64,000 nt of DNA from Natronospirales bacterium (GCA_021816765.1 JAKAXB010000005.1:62001-126000); one strand, 5' to 3'. Counted from the first letter of the stretch, positions 16,129-26,101 are shown. Translations and numbers: made by a program. Notes: generated from the letters alone by a model not told the origin.

Positions 16129-18615
16129 ATGGCGTCGCTTCCCATTGACAGTCTGCTGCCGGAGATCCGTGCCACGCTGGCGGAAAAAACCGCGCTGGTG
16201 ATCCAAGCGCCGCCGGGTGCGGGCAAGACCACGCGCGTGCCGTTGGCACTGCTGGATGCGCCCTGGCTTACAGGCCGCAAGCTCATCCTGCTGGAACCGC
16301 GGCGCTTGGCCGCGCGTGCCGCTGCCCACTACATGGCCAAGCTGCTGGGCGAAACGGTCGGGGCAACGGTCGGTTACCGGATACGCATGGATACGCGCGT
16401 CGGCCCCCGCACCCGCATCGAAGTGGTGACCGAGGGCATCCTGACACGTCTGCTGCAATCCGATGCCGCACTCAGCGGCTACGGACTGGTGGTCTTCGAT
16501 GAATTTCACGAGCGCAGCCTGCACGCGGATCTGTCATTGGCCCTGTGTCTGGAAGCCCGCCAGATATTGCGGCCCGATCTGCGTCTGGCGGCGATGTCGG
16601 CGACTCTGGACGCGGCGCCGGTGGCGCAACTGCTGGGGAATGCACCGCTGTTGACCTCGGAGGGCCGCAGTTTCCCGGTGACCACCACCTACCGGCCGTT
16701 ATTGGCGCGGGAGCGCCTTGAGGCGCAGGTGGCGAATAGCGTGCGGCGGGTGCTGGCGGAGGACAGCGGCAGCGTGCTGGTGTTTCTGCCGGGCACGGGC
16801 GAAATCCGCCGCGTCGCCAACTTGCTGGCGGAACAAATCCCCAGCGATGTGACGGTCATGCCGCTGTATGGCGATCTTTCCCAGGCGCAGCAGGAGGCGG
16901 CCATTCTTCCCGCCGAGGCGGGCCGCCGCAAACTGGTGCTGGCCACGTCCATTGCGGAAACCAGCCTCACCATCGAGGGCGTGCGTGTGGTGGTGGATGC
17001 GGGGCTCATGCGCATGCCGCGCTTCGATCCAGTAAGCGGCATGACACGTTTGCTGACCATGCGGGTGTCGCGGGCATCGGCGGATCAGCGCCGCGGGCGT
17101 GCCGGCCGTCTCGAAGCAGGTGTGTGTTACCGCTTATGGAGTGAAGGCGAACGCTTGGAGACGCAGAGCGTTCCTGAAATCCTCCAAGCTGATCTGGCAC
17201 CGTTGGCGCTGGAACTGGCCCGCTGGGGTACGCAGGAGGCGGGTATGCTCGCTTGGCTCGATGCACCGCCTGCCGCGGCGCTGGCGCAGGCGCGCGAGCT
17301 GCTGCAGCGACTGGAAGCGCTGGATGAACCGGGGCGCATCACCGCCCACGGAAGCCGTCTGCTGGAATTACCGTTGCATCCGCGCCTGGCGCACATGGTG
17401 GTAACAGGCGCCGCCGACGGTCACGGCGGACTCGCCGCACTCATGGCAGCGCTGTTGAGCGAACGCGACATCCTGCCGCCCGGCGCATCGCAGGCCGATA
17501 TTGCTGCAAGGTTGCAGCTTTTCGCAGCAGACGAACGCGCGGACAGCAGGGCGGATCCGCAGCAGCTCAAGCGCGTACTCATGGCGGCAAAGGATATCGC
17601 GCACGCGGCGGGTATGAAGTTCGAGGCGCGCAATATGGACATTCACGCCGCCGGCCGTTTGCTGGCGCTGGCCTATCCGGACCGTATCGCCAGGCGTCGG
17701 CCGGGGAATGTGCCGCGTTATCTTCTGAGTGGGGGTCGCGGTGCATTCCTGCCGGAAGCGGATCCACTGGGTGCCGCCGAATGGCTGGCGGTGGCGGAGC
17801 TGGACGGTAATCCCCGTGAAGCGCGCATTTATCTGGCGGCCGCCATGGATGAAGCCGATGTGCGTCGGCTGTTTGCGAAACAAATCAACCGACATGAAGT
17901 GGTGGAGTGGGACGAAGCGAACGGCGGCGTGATGGCGGTGATGGAACAGCGTCTGGGCGCGCTGGTGCTGGAGCGCCGGCCTCTGGATGCTCCCGATTCC
18001 TCGCAAGTGGCAGTTTTGTTGTTGCAGGCGATCCGTCGCCGCGGCCTGGCATGCCTGCCCTGGACGCCGGCGCTCAGGAACTGGCAGGCGCGCGTGTTGT
18101 TTCTGCGGCGCGTGGCTGGGGAGACGTGGCCCGCTGTGGAGGATGCCAGCTTGCTGGCGACGCTGGAAACCTGGCTGGCGCCGTTTCTGCAGGGCCTGTC
18201 GCGGCTGAGCCAGTTGGCGAACCTTCCCTTGCAGCACGCCCTCAACTGTCTGCTGGATCAGGCACAGCAGCGTCGGCTGGACGAACTGGCGCCGACTCAT
18301 TGCGTGGTACCCACCGGCTCGCGTATCCCGATTGATTACACGGCGGGAGACACGCCGGTACTGGCGGTGCGCCTGCAGGAATTGTTTGGTCTCGCACACA
18401 CGCCGGCCGTCGTGGATGGCAGGGTAGTCTTGCTGCTGCATCTGCTCTCGCCCGCCCACCGGCCGGTGCAGGTGACGCGGGATCTGGCGGGCTTCTGGCG
18501 CACGAGCTATCAGGACGTGAGGAAGGATATGAAGGGACGTTACCCGAAGCATTTCTGGCCGGATGATCCCATGGCCGCCACACCCACCCGCCGTGCGAAA
18601 CGCCCCTCGCCCTGA
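16129..18615 (+). CDS. hrpB: ATP-dependent helicase HrpB
   Basis: DEAH-box (DExH) helicase of the HrpB type, probably acting on RNA; its cellular role is poorly defined. The 828 residues show Walker A APPGAGKTT, the DEFH box in VVFDEFHERSLHADL, motif III MSATLDA, motif V/VI regions (TSIAETSLTIEGV and QRRGRAGR) and the HrpB C-terminal segment (WRTSYQDVRKDMKGRYPKHFW). ATG 16129 (MASLPIDSLLPEI) matches the usual HrpB N-terminus; 16063 would add 22 unusual residues. An AT-rich TATATATAGAAT just upstream could be a -10 giving a leaderless or very short-leader mRNA. Confidence 0.93.
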   Translation: MASLPIDSLLPEIRATLAEKTALVIQAPPGAGKTTRVPLALLDAPWLTGRKLILLEPRRLAARAAAHYMAKLLGETVGATVGYRIRMDTRVGPRTRIEVVTEGILTRLLQSDAALSGYGLVVFDEFHERSLHADLSLALCLEARQILRPDLRLAAMSATLDAAPVAQLLGNAPLLTSEGRSFPVTTTYRPLLARERLEAQVANSVRRVLAEDSGSVLVFLPGTGEIRRVANLLAEQIPSDVTVMPLYGDLSQAQQEAAILPAEAGRRKLVLATSIAETSLTIEGVRVVVDAGLMRMPRFDPVSGMTRLLTMRVSRASADQRRGRAGRLEAGVCYRLWSEGERLETQSVPEILQADLAPLALELARWGTQEAGMLAWLDAPPAAALAQARELLQRLEALDEPGRITAHGSRLLELPLHPRLAHMVVTGAADGHGGLAALMAALLSERDILPPGASQADIAARLQLFAADERADSRADPQQLKRVLMAAKDIAHAAGMKFEARNMDIHAAGRLLALAYPDRIARRRPGNVPRYLLSGGRGAFLPEADPLGAAEWLAVAELDGNPREARIYLAAAMDEADVRRLFAKQINRHEVVEWDEANGGVMAVMEQRLGALVLERRPLDAPDSSQVAVLLLQAIRRRGLACLPWTPALRNWQARVLFLRRVAGETWPAVEDASLLATLETWLAPFLQGLSRLSQLANLPLQHALNCLLDQAQQRRLDELAPTHCVVPTGSRIPIDYTAGDTPVLAVRLQELFGLAHTPAVVDGRVVLLLHLLSPAHRPVQVTRDLAGFWRTSYQDVRKDMKGRYPKHFWPDDPMAATPTRRAKRPSP

Positions 18616-18634
18616 TATGGAACCCTGAAAACCG

Positions 18635-18658
18635 CGAATCCGGTGTGAGCCGGGTTCG
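18635..18658. terminator. Strong hairpin after hrpB
   Basis: CGAATCCGG, a six-base loop, then CCGGGTTCG: nine pairs with one G-T. There is no T-run, so termination is only presumed from its position between the convergent hrpB and the small minus-strand gene. Confidence 0.4.
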
Positions 18659-18686
18659 TGGATCCTCACGCCGGGACATTCAATCG

Positions 18687-18893
18687 TTATTCGTAATATT
18701 CCTTCAGTTTGCGCTGCAGGCGTTTATCATCCAGGTGATCTTCCAGCACGCGCCAGGCCTGCGACATCTGCGGCTTTGCGAGTTTGCGGTCGCGCTTTTT
18801 GGAGGGCATGACCAGTGCCTCCATGTTGTCCGCCTCGGAGTCGTCGTTGCTGCGGATGAGTGCGTCAATGCCGGATGATTTTGAAATAGCCAT
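18687..18893 (-). CDS. Small conserved-type charged protein, PA3496-like
   Basis: A 68-residue protein (MAISKSSGIDALIRSNDD...) that ends in AWRVLEDHLDDKRLQRKL. The ATG at 18893 is preceded by GAGGAGAAAC, an excellent ribosome-binding site, so the longer open frame reaching 19031 is not the gene. The charged C-terminus with AWR-LE-KRL spacing resembles the small PA3496-type family of gammaproteobacteria, in which I have limited confidence. It lies downstream of the RND pump gene on the same strand. Confidence 0.6.
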   Translation of the reverse strand: MAISKSSGIDALIRSNDDSEADNMEALVMPSKKRDRKLAKPQMSQAWRVLEDHLDDKRLQRKLKEYYE

Positions 18894-18975
18894 GTTTCTC
18901 CTCAAGCAACACGATGGCAATGCGGCGCGCTTTATACCCTTTCTGGGGGCATTTGTACAATATGCCGCAGGGATT

Positions 18976-21900
18976 TCATTTTTCCCCGCTGGCCGGCGCA
19001 GCCGCAGCGTTCCCGTGGTGGGTCTTGGCAAAGAAGGTGTACATGGTGGGCACCACGAACAGCGTGAAGCCGGTACCCATGGTCATGCCGCAGGCGATGA
19101 CCAGGCCGATGTCGAAGCGGCTCACGGCGCCGGCGCCGGTGGCGATGAGCAACGGTATTACCCCCAGCACCATGGCGGCGGTGGTCATGAGGATGGGGCG
19201 CAGACGCACCGCGGCCGCATGCTCGATGGCTTCGCGCCTGGAACAGCCCGTCTGCGTCTGCCATTTGTTGGCGAAGTCCACCATCAGGATGCCGTGTTTA
19301 CTGATGAGACCGATGAGCGTCACCAGCCCCACCTGGGTGTAGATATTGATGGTGGCGGCGCCGAGCGCAATGGGGATGAGTGCTCCGCAGATGGCCAGCG
19401 GCACGCTCAGCAGGATGACGAATGGGTCACGCCAGCTCTCGAACTGCGCCGCCAGCACCAGAAAAATGATGACGATGGCGAAGAAGAAGGTGTAGAGCAG
19501 CGTATTGCCTTCCTGGATGTACTGGCGTGATTCGCCGGCGTAGTTGATGTAAAAGCCCTTTGGGAAAATCCGCTGTGCCTGGGTTTTGAGAAAGTCCAGC
19601 GCCTGGCCCAGGGTCACGTTGTATTTCGGTACCGCCTGGATAGTCGCGGCGTTCAACTGCTGGAACTGGTTGAGCTGGTCGGGTTGCACGCTGGAGTGCA
19701 GGGTCGCTACCGTGGACAGCGGCACCATGGTACCGTCCGCTGCCCTCACGTAATAGCTGTTGAGCTGATTGGCGTTGCGGCGGAACCGGTCGGCAACCTG
19801 CGGAATGACCTTGTAGCTGCGACCGTTGAGATTGAAAAAATTGAGATAGCCGCCGCCGAGCATGGTGCTCAGGGAAGAGCCCAGGCCCTGCATGGACAGG
19901 CCGAGCTGCTGGGCCTTGTTGCGGTTGATATCAATGCTTACCTGCGGGCTGTCGAACTTGAGGTCGTCGTCCACGAAATAAAACATGCCGCTTTTGCGCG
20001 CCGCGTCCATGAGGCGTTCCGCCACGCCGTAGATACGCGGGTAAGGCTCCGTGGAGCTCACCACGAACTGCACGGGCGTGCCAAAGGCCCCGGGAAGCGA
20101 GGGAAAATTGAGCGCCAGACTCTGCAGGCCGGCTATCCGGTTTATGCCCCGCTGGACTTCGGAGGTGATCTGCATCTGGCTGCGCTTGCGTTGATCCCAG
20201 GGCTTGAGCACCAGACCCCCGATCAAGTTGTTGACCGAACCCAGGCCGTTGATGAGGAAAGATGCATCCCGCTCTGGAATGCCGTTGAATACCGTGTTTA
20301 CCTGGGCGGCATATTTGTCCATCTGGGCGTGCGTCACGTCCCGTGCGCCGTTGGCGGTGATGAATACGAAACCCTGGTCCTCCGTAGGCGCGAGTTCCTT
20401 TCCGGAAATCATGTACAGCCCAAAGCACAGGAATAGCACCACCACCGCCACCATGACGGTCACCGGGCGCCAGTTGAGGGACTGGTGCAGCAGGTGTGCA
20501 TAGCGGGTGCGGAGACGCTCGAATTGGTGATTCAGCCATTTTTCCAGGCGCCCTTCGCCGGTCATGGGCTGCAGGAACTTGGAGCACATCATGGGTGAAA
20601 GGGTGAGGGCGATTACGCCGGAGAGAATCACCGAACTCGCAAGCGTGAAGGCGAATTCCCGGAACAGGCTGCCGGTGAGGCCGCCGATGAAGCCGATGGG
20701 GGCGTACACCGCCGCCAGCGTGATGGTCATGGCGATCACCGGGGTGGCGATCTCGCGCGCGCCGATGAGCGCGGCCTGGAACGGTGTCTTGCCCTCCTCG
20801 ATGTGGCGGTGGGTATTTTCCACCACCACGATGGCGTCGTCCACCACCAGACCGATGGCCAGTACCATGGCGAGCAGCGTGAGCAGATTGAGCGAATACC
20901 CCAGCAGCAGCATGATGAAGGTGACGCCGATCAGCGACAGTGGAATGGTGATCACTGGAATCAAGACCGCTCGGAGCGCGCCCAGGAACAGGAAAATCAC
21001 CAGGATGACGATCAGCGCCGCCTCTACGATGGTCTTGATGACCTCGTAGATGGAGGCGCTGATAAATTTGGTGGCATCGTAGGCGATGGTCACCTTGAGA
21101 GCCGTGGGCAGCTGCGGCTTCATATCCTCAATGGCCGCACGCACCCGTTTCACGGTGGTGAGCGGATTGGCGTCCGGCGTAGGTGAGATCGCCATGTAAA
21201 CCGAGGGCACGCCGTTGAAAGTGGCGGAGGAATCGTAGCTCTCGGAGCCGAGCTCCACGCTCGCCACATCCTTGACGCGCACCAGGGCATTGCCCTGCTG
21301 GCGGATCACGATGTCACCGAAACCGCGCGCACTGTGCAGGTCCGTGGTGGCAGCGATATTGATGGCAACCGCGTGGCCCTTGGTATTGCCCACGGCGGCG
21401 AGATAGTTATTTGCCATCAGGGCGTTGGCCACATCGCTCGCCGTGACGCCGAAGGCGGCCATTTTCTCCGGATTGAGCCAGATGCGCATGGCGAAGGGCT
21501 GGCCGCCGAGGATCTGCGCCTGCGCCACGCCGTCCAGCGTTTGCAACTTGGGCTGAACCACCCGCGCCAGGTAATCGGTCACCTGCCCGCGGCTCATCTC
21601 GTGGGAGTAGAAGCTGATGTACATGATGGCGGTGCCGCGCACATCGGATGACTGGATCACCGGCGCCTGGGAAGCGGGTGGCAGGATGTTTTTCACCTGA
21701 TCCACCTTGGCCATGATGTCGGTGAGCGCTTTGTGCACCGGATAGTTGAGCTTCAGGTACACGGTAACGGTGCTCAGGCTCTGCTGGCTGGAAGAGGTGA
21801 TGTAGTCAATACCCTCGGCGCTCGCCACCGCCTGCTGGATGGGGGTGGTGATGAACCCCTGCACCAGATCCGCGCTGGCGCCCGGGTAAGCGGTGATAAT

Positions 21901-22038
21901 GGTGATCTGGCTGGTTTCAATCTGCGGGTACTGGCGTAACTGCAGTTCGTTGATGGAGCGCAAACCGAGCAGCAGAATCACCAGGCTGACGACGGTCGCC
22001 AGTACCGGGCGGCGGACGAAGATATCCGTGAATTTCAT
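18976..22038 (-). CDS. HAE1-type RND multidrug efflux permease
   Basis: A full-length inner-membrane drug/proton antiporter (1020 residues) of the AcrB/MexB/MdtB superfamily. It begins with the typical MKFTDIFVRRPVLATVVSL, has two porter halves and two TM halves, and carries the TM4 proton-relay Asp pair in LAIGLVVDDAIVVVENTHRH, near base 20830. YPGASADLVQGFITTPIQQ and the C-terminal GLISKHGILMVDFAN are class signatures. It is the last efflux gene of a padR-adaptor-pump operon; only 21 bp separate it from the adaptor. No TolC-like channel gene is present, so an unlinked one is presumably used. Confidence 0.93.
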   Translation of the reverse strand: MKFTDIFVRRPVLATVVSLVILLLGLRSINELQLRQYPQIETSQITIITAYPGASADLVQGFITTPIQQAVASAEGIDYITSSSQQSLSTVTVYLKLNYPVHKALTDIMAKVDQVKNILPPASQAPVIQSSDVRGTAIMYISFYSHEMSRGQVTDYLARVVQPKLQTLDGVAQAQILGGQPFAMRIWLNPEKMAAFGVTASDVANALMANNYLAAVGNTKGHAVAINIAATTDLHSARGFGDIVIRQQGNALVRVKDVASVELGSESYDSSATFNGVPSVYMAISPTPDANPLTTVKRVRAAIEDMKPQLPTALKVTIAYDATKFISASIYEVIKTIVEAALIVILVIFLFLGALRAVLIPVITIPLSLIGVTFIMLLLGYSLNLLTLLAMVLAIGLVVDDAIVVVENTHRHIEEGKTPFQAALIGAREIATPVIAMTITLAAVYAPIGFIGGLTGSLFREFAFTLASSVILSGVIALTLSPMMCSKFLQPMTGEGRLEKWLNHQFERLRTRYAHLLHQSLNWRPVTVMVAVVVLFLCFGLYMISGKELAPTEDQGFVFITANGARDVTHAQMDKYAAQVNTVFNGIPERDASFLINGLGSVNNLIGGLVLKPWDQRKRSQMQITSEVQRGINRIAGLQSLALNFPSLPGAFGTPVQFVVSSTEPYPRIYGVAERLMDAARKSGMFYFVDDDLKFDSPQVSIDINRNKAQQLGLSMQGLGSSLSTMLGGGYLNFFNLNGRSYKVIPQVADRFRRNANQLNSYYVRAADGTMVPLSTVATLHSSVQPDQLNQFQQLNAATIQAVPKYNVTLGQALDFLKTQAQRIFPKGFYINYAGESRQYIQEGNTLLYTFFFAIVIIFLVLAAQFESWRDPFVILLSVPLAICGALIPIALGAATINIYTQVGLVTLIGLISKHGILMVDFANKWQTQTGCSRREAIEHAAAVRLRPILMTTAAMVLGVIPLLIATGAGAVSRFDIGLVIACGMTMGTGFTLFVVPTMYTFFAKTHHGNAAAAPASGEK

Positions 22039-22059
22039 AGTGCGCAGCTCCGTTCGCCG

Positions 22060-23157
22060 TCAGTTCACGCTGACGCTATTGTTGATTTCCACGCGGGTGC
22101 CGTTCTGCAGTTTCTGCTGGCCGGCAGTGACCACGAGTTCGCCGGGCTTGAGCCCCTCAGTAATGGCGACACGGTGATCACGTTGTTCACCGATTTTCAC
22201 GAATCGCTGCTGCACTTTCAGAATCGGCTTGCCATTGTGGTCTTTACCTTTTTCCTGCACCACGAACACGGAATCGCCATACAGGGAATAGTTGATGGCT
22301 GCGGCCGGCACCGACAGCACCTGCTGGGGCTCACCGGCAAATACCGTGACATTGGCAAACAGACCGGCACGCAACAGATGTCCTGGGTTGTGGATCCGGG
22401 CCTGCACGGTGATGTTGTGGGTGTTGGCGTTGACTCGTGAGTCAATGGCGGTGATTTCACCCGTGAAAATCTTCTTGGGATAGGCGTTCACACGCACCTC
22501 TACCCGTTGCCCGACCCGGAGCAGCGCCAGATGCTGTTCCGGCAAAGCGAAGGTGGCATACAGGCTGCCAAGGGACTGCAGGGTCACGATGTCAGCGCCT
22601 GCGGCAAGATACTGGCCGAGGTCAATATTGCGGATGCCGAGCTGACCGGAAAACGGCGCGCGCATGGCCTTTTTGGCGATGGCCGCCTCGGTGTTCAGTA
22701 CGGTGGACTGGGCGGTTTTGAGGGCGCTCTCGGCGGCGTCCAGATCGGACTTCGAATCCAGGTGGCGGGCCACGAGTTCCCGGGTGCGCCGCAGGGTGAT
22801 TTCCGCCAGTTTCTGCTGGGCCTGGAAGCCAGGCAATTGGGCGCGCTCGCTGGAGTCGTCCAACTGCACCAGTAACTGCCCCTGCTTCACCGTCTCGCCG
22901 GAGTGGAAATAGATGGCGGTCACGGTACCGGCGATCTGGTTGCTCACCTCCACGCCCTCCACCGGCGTCAGGTTGCCGACTGACGGGAGTTCCGGCTGCC
23001 AGGTTTCAACCGTCGCAGGTGCGTCGGATACGAACGTTTCCTGCACCATGTGTGCAAATTGCTTCTTCAGGCTGATGATCTGGTAGGCCTTGATGCCCGC
23101 GATGGTTGCGATCACCAGCAGCAGGGCGACGATGGCGATGATCATGCGCTTGGCCAT
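22060..23157 (-). CDS. RND periplasmic adaptor (membrane fusion protein)
   Basis: A 365-residue adaptor linking the RND pump to an outer-membrane channel. It has an N-terminal membrane anchor (MIIAIVALLLVIATIAGIKA), split lipoyl halves (GTVTAIYFHSGETVKQGQLL and KKAMRAPFSGQLGIRNIDLG), an alpha-hairpin between them, a beta-barrel domain and a membrane-proximal domain (EGLKPGELVVTAGQQKLQNG). The short hairpin fits MexH/MdtA-type adaptors. It lies 15 bp after the PadR gene and 21 bp before the pump gene. Confidence 0.93.
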   Translation of the reverse strand: MAKRMIIAIVALLLVIATIAGIKAYQIISLKKQFAHMVQETFVSDAPATVETWQPELPSVGNLTPVEGVEVSNQIAGTVTAIYFHSGETVKQGQLLVQLDDSSERAQLPGFQAQQKLAEITLRRTRELVARHLDSKSDLDAAESALKTAQSTVLNTEAAIAKKAMRAPFSGQLGIRNIDLGQYLAAGADIVTLQSLGSLYATFALPEQHLALLRVGQRVEVRVNAYPKKIFTGEITAIDSRVNANTHNITVQARIHNPGHLLRAGLFANVTVFAGEPQQVLSVPAAAINYSLYGDSVFVVQEKGKDHNGKPILKVQQRFVKIGEQRDHRVAITEGLKPGELVVTAGQQKLQNGTRVEINNSVSVN

Positions 23158-23172
23158 GAATGGTCCCTCGTT

Positions 23173-23769
23173 TCAGGAATTATGGATGCCGTGACGACTG
23201 TGATTGCCACGGCACGGTGATTTCTTATCCTGCCTGTGGAGATCGGACGCGGTGATGAGCGCATGCCGATGGACACGCAGGTAATCCCGCGCTGCGGTCA
23301 GGACAGTCTCGCCGAAGCCGCGTACGAATTTTTCACCCACGGGTCCGTCGTCCTCCTGTGCGGATCGCCGTTTGCCTTGCGCATGGGACGACAGTTGCCG
23401 TTCAATCGCGGCAATACGCTCGTCCAGGATGGTTTCGAGGCGTTGCGGCGGCAGCAGGTGGGCAAAGTACAAGCTCAGCAGAAAGTCGGATTTCACCGTG
23501 TGCCGGGGCGCGGTTTTTTTCAGCTTTTGCAAAAATGTCTTGCGGCCCGCGGCCGTCAGTTGATACAGCTTGCGGCCGGGACGGCCCTGCCGCGGCTGTT
23601 CGTGACAACTCACCAGGCCTTCGGCTGCGAGTTCCGCCAGGGCGGGATAGATGGAACCGTAACCCGCGACGCAGAAATGACTGAAAGTGGTTTCGAAGAA
23701 CTTCTTGAGGTCGTAACCGCTGGCATCACCGAAGGTCAGTGCGCCGAGGCACAGGTCCTTGACATTCAC
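23173..23769 (-). CDS. PadR-family transcriptional regulator
   Basis: Winged-helix regulator of about 198 residues. DNA-binding head: LCLGALTFGDASGYDLKKFFE, SIYPALAELAAEGLVS and a wing GRPGRKLYQLTAAG, all PadR-typical; the C-terminal half is a helical dimerisation region with KSDFLLSLYFAHLLPP. GTG 23769 is chosen because AAGGA lies nine bases upstream and family members begin here; a start at 23844 adds an unconserved tail. As first gene of the operon with the efflux adaptor and pump it is the likely ligand-responsive repressor of its own operon. Confidence 0.85.
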   Translation of the reverse strand: MNVKDLCLGALTFGDASGYDLKKFFETTFSHFCVAGYGSIYPALAELAAEGLVSCHEQPRQGRPGRKLYQLTAAGRKTFLQKLKKTAPRHTVKSDFLLSLYFAHLLPPQRLETILDERIAAIERQLSSHAQGKRRSAQEDDGPVGEKFVRGFGETVLTAARDYLRVHRHALITASDLHRQDKKSPCRGNHSRHGIHNS

Positions 23770-23811
23770 CGCGGGAAATCCTTGCGGGTGGGGAAAACGA
23801 GACGCGCATGG

Positions 23812-23850
23812 TATATCGGGCTGATATATGACGGCAAGTGACAAATGTCA
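23812..23850 (-). promoter_or_regulatory. Candidate PadR operator and promoter
   Basis: A perfect inverted repeat TATATC-GGGCT-GATATA (23812-23828) sits 43-59 bp upstream of the padR start. On the minus strand TTGCCG, a 16-base spacer and TATACC form a plausible promoter that overlaps this repeat. A second repeat TGACA-AA-TGTCA lies at 23839-23850. Repressor binding here would block the promoter. Confidence 0.5.
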
Positions 23851-24168
23851 GGCTTCGATGCGCACACCGCGCCAGAAGGCGATGTAGCCGCGGATATTGG
23901 CGGCGGCGGGTTTGGGGCGCGCACAGTACCGGGCCGCGTCGGTGTTTTGCTGACCATTCACTTCCACGTGATAGTAGCTGGCCGTGCCTTTCCATGGGCA
24001 AAGCGCATGGCTGTCGCTGGGTTTCAGGCAGGCGCGCTGCACACCATCCGGCGGGAAGTAGCCATTGCCTTCCACGCGCTCGCAGCGGTCACTTTCGGCG
24101 ATGACGGTGCCGTTCCAGATGGCTCTTGGTATGGGGGTCAGTCTCGTAGGGCGGTCACTGCAACGCAT
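23848..24168 (-). CDS. DUF427 domain protein
   Basis: A 106-residue protein with the DUF427 pattern: AIWNGTVIAESDRCERVEGNGYFP, then CPWKGTASYYHVEV and the C-terminal ANIRGYIAFWRG. Function of the family is unknown. It lies immediately upstream of the padR operon and after the peroxiredoxin gene on the same strand (20-bp gap), so it may share a transcript with the peroxiredoxin. Confidence 0.85.
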   Translation of the reverse strand: MRCSDRPTRLTPIPRAIWNGTVIAESDRCERVEGNGYFPPDGVQRACLKPSDSHALCPWKGTASYYHVEVNGQQNTDAARYCARPKPAAANIRGYIAFWRGVRIEA

Positions 24169-24188
24169 CGCAAACAGGTGCGTCCGCT

Positions 24189-24641
24189 TCAGGAAGTTTT
24201 GTCAATGAGCCGGTGGGCAACGGCCGCATGGCGCGCCACCCGGAATGCCGCACTGACAGCCTCCACGATGCGGCCGTCCTTGCCGATGAGATAGCTGACA
24301 CGTTTCACACCCAGGCCCAGCGGACCGTCACAACCGTAGGCGCGGATGACGCGCTTTCCCGGATCCGCGAGCAGGGGGAAGGTCAACCGGTGGCGGTCGC
24401 GGAAACGTGCGTGGCTCGCACTGTCCTGTGGGCTGACGCCGATGAAGGTTGCGCCCCGGCGTTCAAGATCGGGTTGCAGTTCGCGGAACACACAGGCTTC
24501 ACGGGTGCAGACCGGCGTGAAATCCGCCGGATAGAAATACAGCAACACCGGCCCGCGGGTGAGCAGCGTTGACAGCCGCACGGGATTGCCATCCTGGTCG
24601 GACAATTCGAAATCGGGCGCAGTGTCGCCGGCTTTGAGCAT
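24189..24641 (-). CDS. Peroxiredoxin, PrxQ/Bcp type
   Basis: Thiol peroxidase of about 150 residues that reduces hydroperoxides, recharged by thioredoxin in this family. The active site reads FTPVCTREAC: peroxidatic Cys45 and a resolving Cys50 five residues later, the arrangement of alpha-2-linked PrxQ enzymes. The N-terminal LKAGDTAPDFEL and the FIGVSPQDSASHARF segment agree. Start 24641 is chosen because GGAG lies about six bases upstream; the longer frame to 24746 overlaps the ugd promoter. Confidence 0.9.
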   Translation of the reverse strand: MLKAGDTAPDFELSDQDGNPVRLSTLLTRGPVLLYFYPADFTPVCTREACVFRELQPDLERRGATFIGVSPQDSASHARFRDRHRLTFPLLADPGKRVIRAYGCDGPLGLGVKRVSYLIGKDGRIVEAVSAAFRVARHAAVAHRLIDKTS

Positions 24642-24709
24642 GGGTTCTCCGCTGTCGCAGTATGCACTGAAACCGGCCATGCACCCAGAGCGAAGGACGA
24701 CGGTACCGC

Positions 24710-24718
24710 TGCTATAAT
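24710..24718 (+). promoter_or_regulatory. Extended -10 promoter for ugd
   Basis: TGCTATAAT is a perfect extended -10 (TGnTATAAT) 39 bp before the ugd start. No good -35 is visible, as is usual for extended -10 promoters. Confidence 0.6.
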
Positions 24719-24756
24719 GACCGGCCTTTCCGGGCCGGAATTCCAAAGGTCAGGTC

Positions 24757-26097
24757 ATGAAAATCAGCGTACACGGCAGCGGCTACGTGGGCTTGGTGAG
24801 CGCAGCCTGTTTTGCCGGCATGGGGAACGACGTGCTGTGCGTGGATGTGGACCCGGCGCGCATCGCACGGCTGCAACGCGGCGAAGTCCCCATTGTGGAA
24901 CCGGGCCTGGATCACCTGCTGGAGGAGGGCATCGGGAGCGGCCGACTCAAGTTCACCGGCGTACCCGAGGAGGGCGTGCATTTCGGCTTGCTGCAGTTCA
25001 TCGCCGTGGGCACGCCGCCGGACGAGGACGGCTCCGCGGATCTCAAGTACGTGCTGCAAGTGGCGCGCACCATCGGCGAGCACATGCAGGATGAGAAAAT
25101 CGTGGTGGACAAATCCACGGTGCCGGTGGGCACCGCCGACCAGGTGCGCGAGGCCATCGGTGCGGAACTCAAGAAGCGCGGCGTCACGCTGCCGTTCGAC
25201 GTGGTTTCCAATCCGGAATTCCTCAAGGAAGGCAGCGCGGTGGAGGATTTCGCCCATCCCGACCGCATCGTGGTGGGTGCCAACCAGGTGCGCAGCATCG
25301 AGGTGATGCGCGCCCTGTATGCTCCCTTTACCCGCAACCATGAGCGCCTGATGATTATGGCGGTGCGCGACGCGGAGTTCACCAAGTACGCGGCTAACGC
25401 CATGCTGGCGGCGCGCATCAGCATGATGAACGAGTTCGCCAACATCGCCGAGCGCCTGGGAGTGGATATCGAGCAGGTGCGCAAGGGCATCGGCTCCGAT
25501 CCGCGCATCGGCTACCATTTCCTGTATCCCGGCGTGGGCTACGGCGGCTCCTGCTTTCCCAAGGACGTCTCGGCGCTGACGCGCACCGCGGTCAAATCCG
25601 GCTACGAGCCGGTGCTGCTGCACGCGGTGGAGGAGTTGAATCGGCGCCAGAAAACCACCCTGTTCCAGAAAATCAACACCCATTTCAGGGGTGATCTCAA
25701 GGGTCGCACCTTTGCGCTCTGGGGGCTGGCTTTCAAGCCCAACACCGATGACATGCGCGAAGCGCCGAGCCGCATGCTCATGGAGGCTTTATGGAAGCAG
25801 GGTGCGAAGGTACAGGCCTTTGACCCGGCGGCCATGCAGGAAGCCCGGCGGCTTTACGGCGATGAGCCCCTGCTCCGGCTCTGCCGCGCGCAGATGGACT
25901 GTCTGGACGGCGCCGATGCGCTGGCGGTGGTCACGGAATGGACCCAGTTCCGCAGCCCGGATTTCGGGGAACTCAAGCGGCGTCTGAAACAGGCGGTGAT
26001 CTTCGACGGCCGCAACCTCTACAGCCCGGAGGAGATGCGTGCCGCCGGTTTTGTGCATTATTCCGTGGGCCGGCCCAGCGTGGGGACAACACGCTGA
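24757..26097 (+). CDS. ugd: UDP-glucose 6-dehydrogenase
   Basis: Converts UDP-glucose to UDP-glucuronate with two NAD+, a precursor for exopolysaccharide and lipid A sugars. The 446 residues show the NAD motif GSGYVG at 8-13, the catalytic cysteine in YGGSCFPKD (Cys266), the central PDRIVVGAN and the C-terminal UDP-binding domain ([18 protein letters not shown]). Length and motifs are typical. The gene stands alone, without polysaccharide genes next to it. Confidence 0.95.
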   Translation: MKISVHGSGYVGLVSAACFAGMGNDVLCVDVDPARIARLQRGEVPIVEPGLDHLLEEGIGSGRLKFTGVPEEGVHFGLLQFIAVGTPPDEDGSADLKYVLQVARTIGEHMQDEKIVVDKSTVPVGTADQVREAIGAELKKRGVTLPFDVVSNPEFLKEGSAVEDFAHPDRIVVGANQVRSIEVMRALYAPFTRNHERLMIMAVRDAEFTKYAANAMLAARISMMNEFANIAERLGVDIEQVRKGIGSDPRIGYHFLYPGVGYGGSCFPKDVSALTRTAVKSGYEPVLLHAVEELNRRQKTTLFQKINTHFRGDLKGRTFALWGLAFKPNTDDMREAPSRMLMEALWKQGAKVQAFDPAAMQEARRLYGDEPLLRLCRAQMDCLDGADALAVVTEWTQFRSPDFGELKRRLKQAVIFDGRNLYSPEEMRAAGFVHYSVGRPSVGTTR

Positions 26098-26101
26098 GTT
26101 T

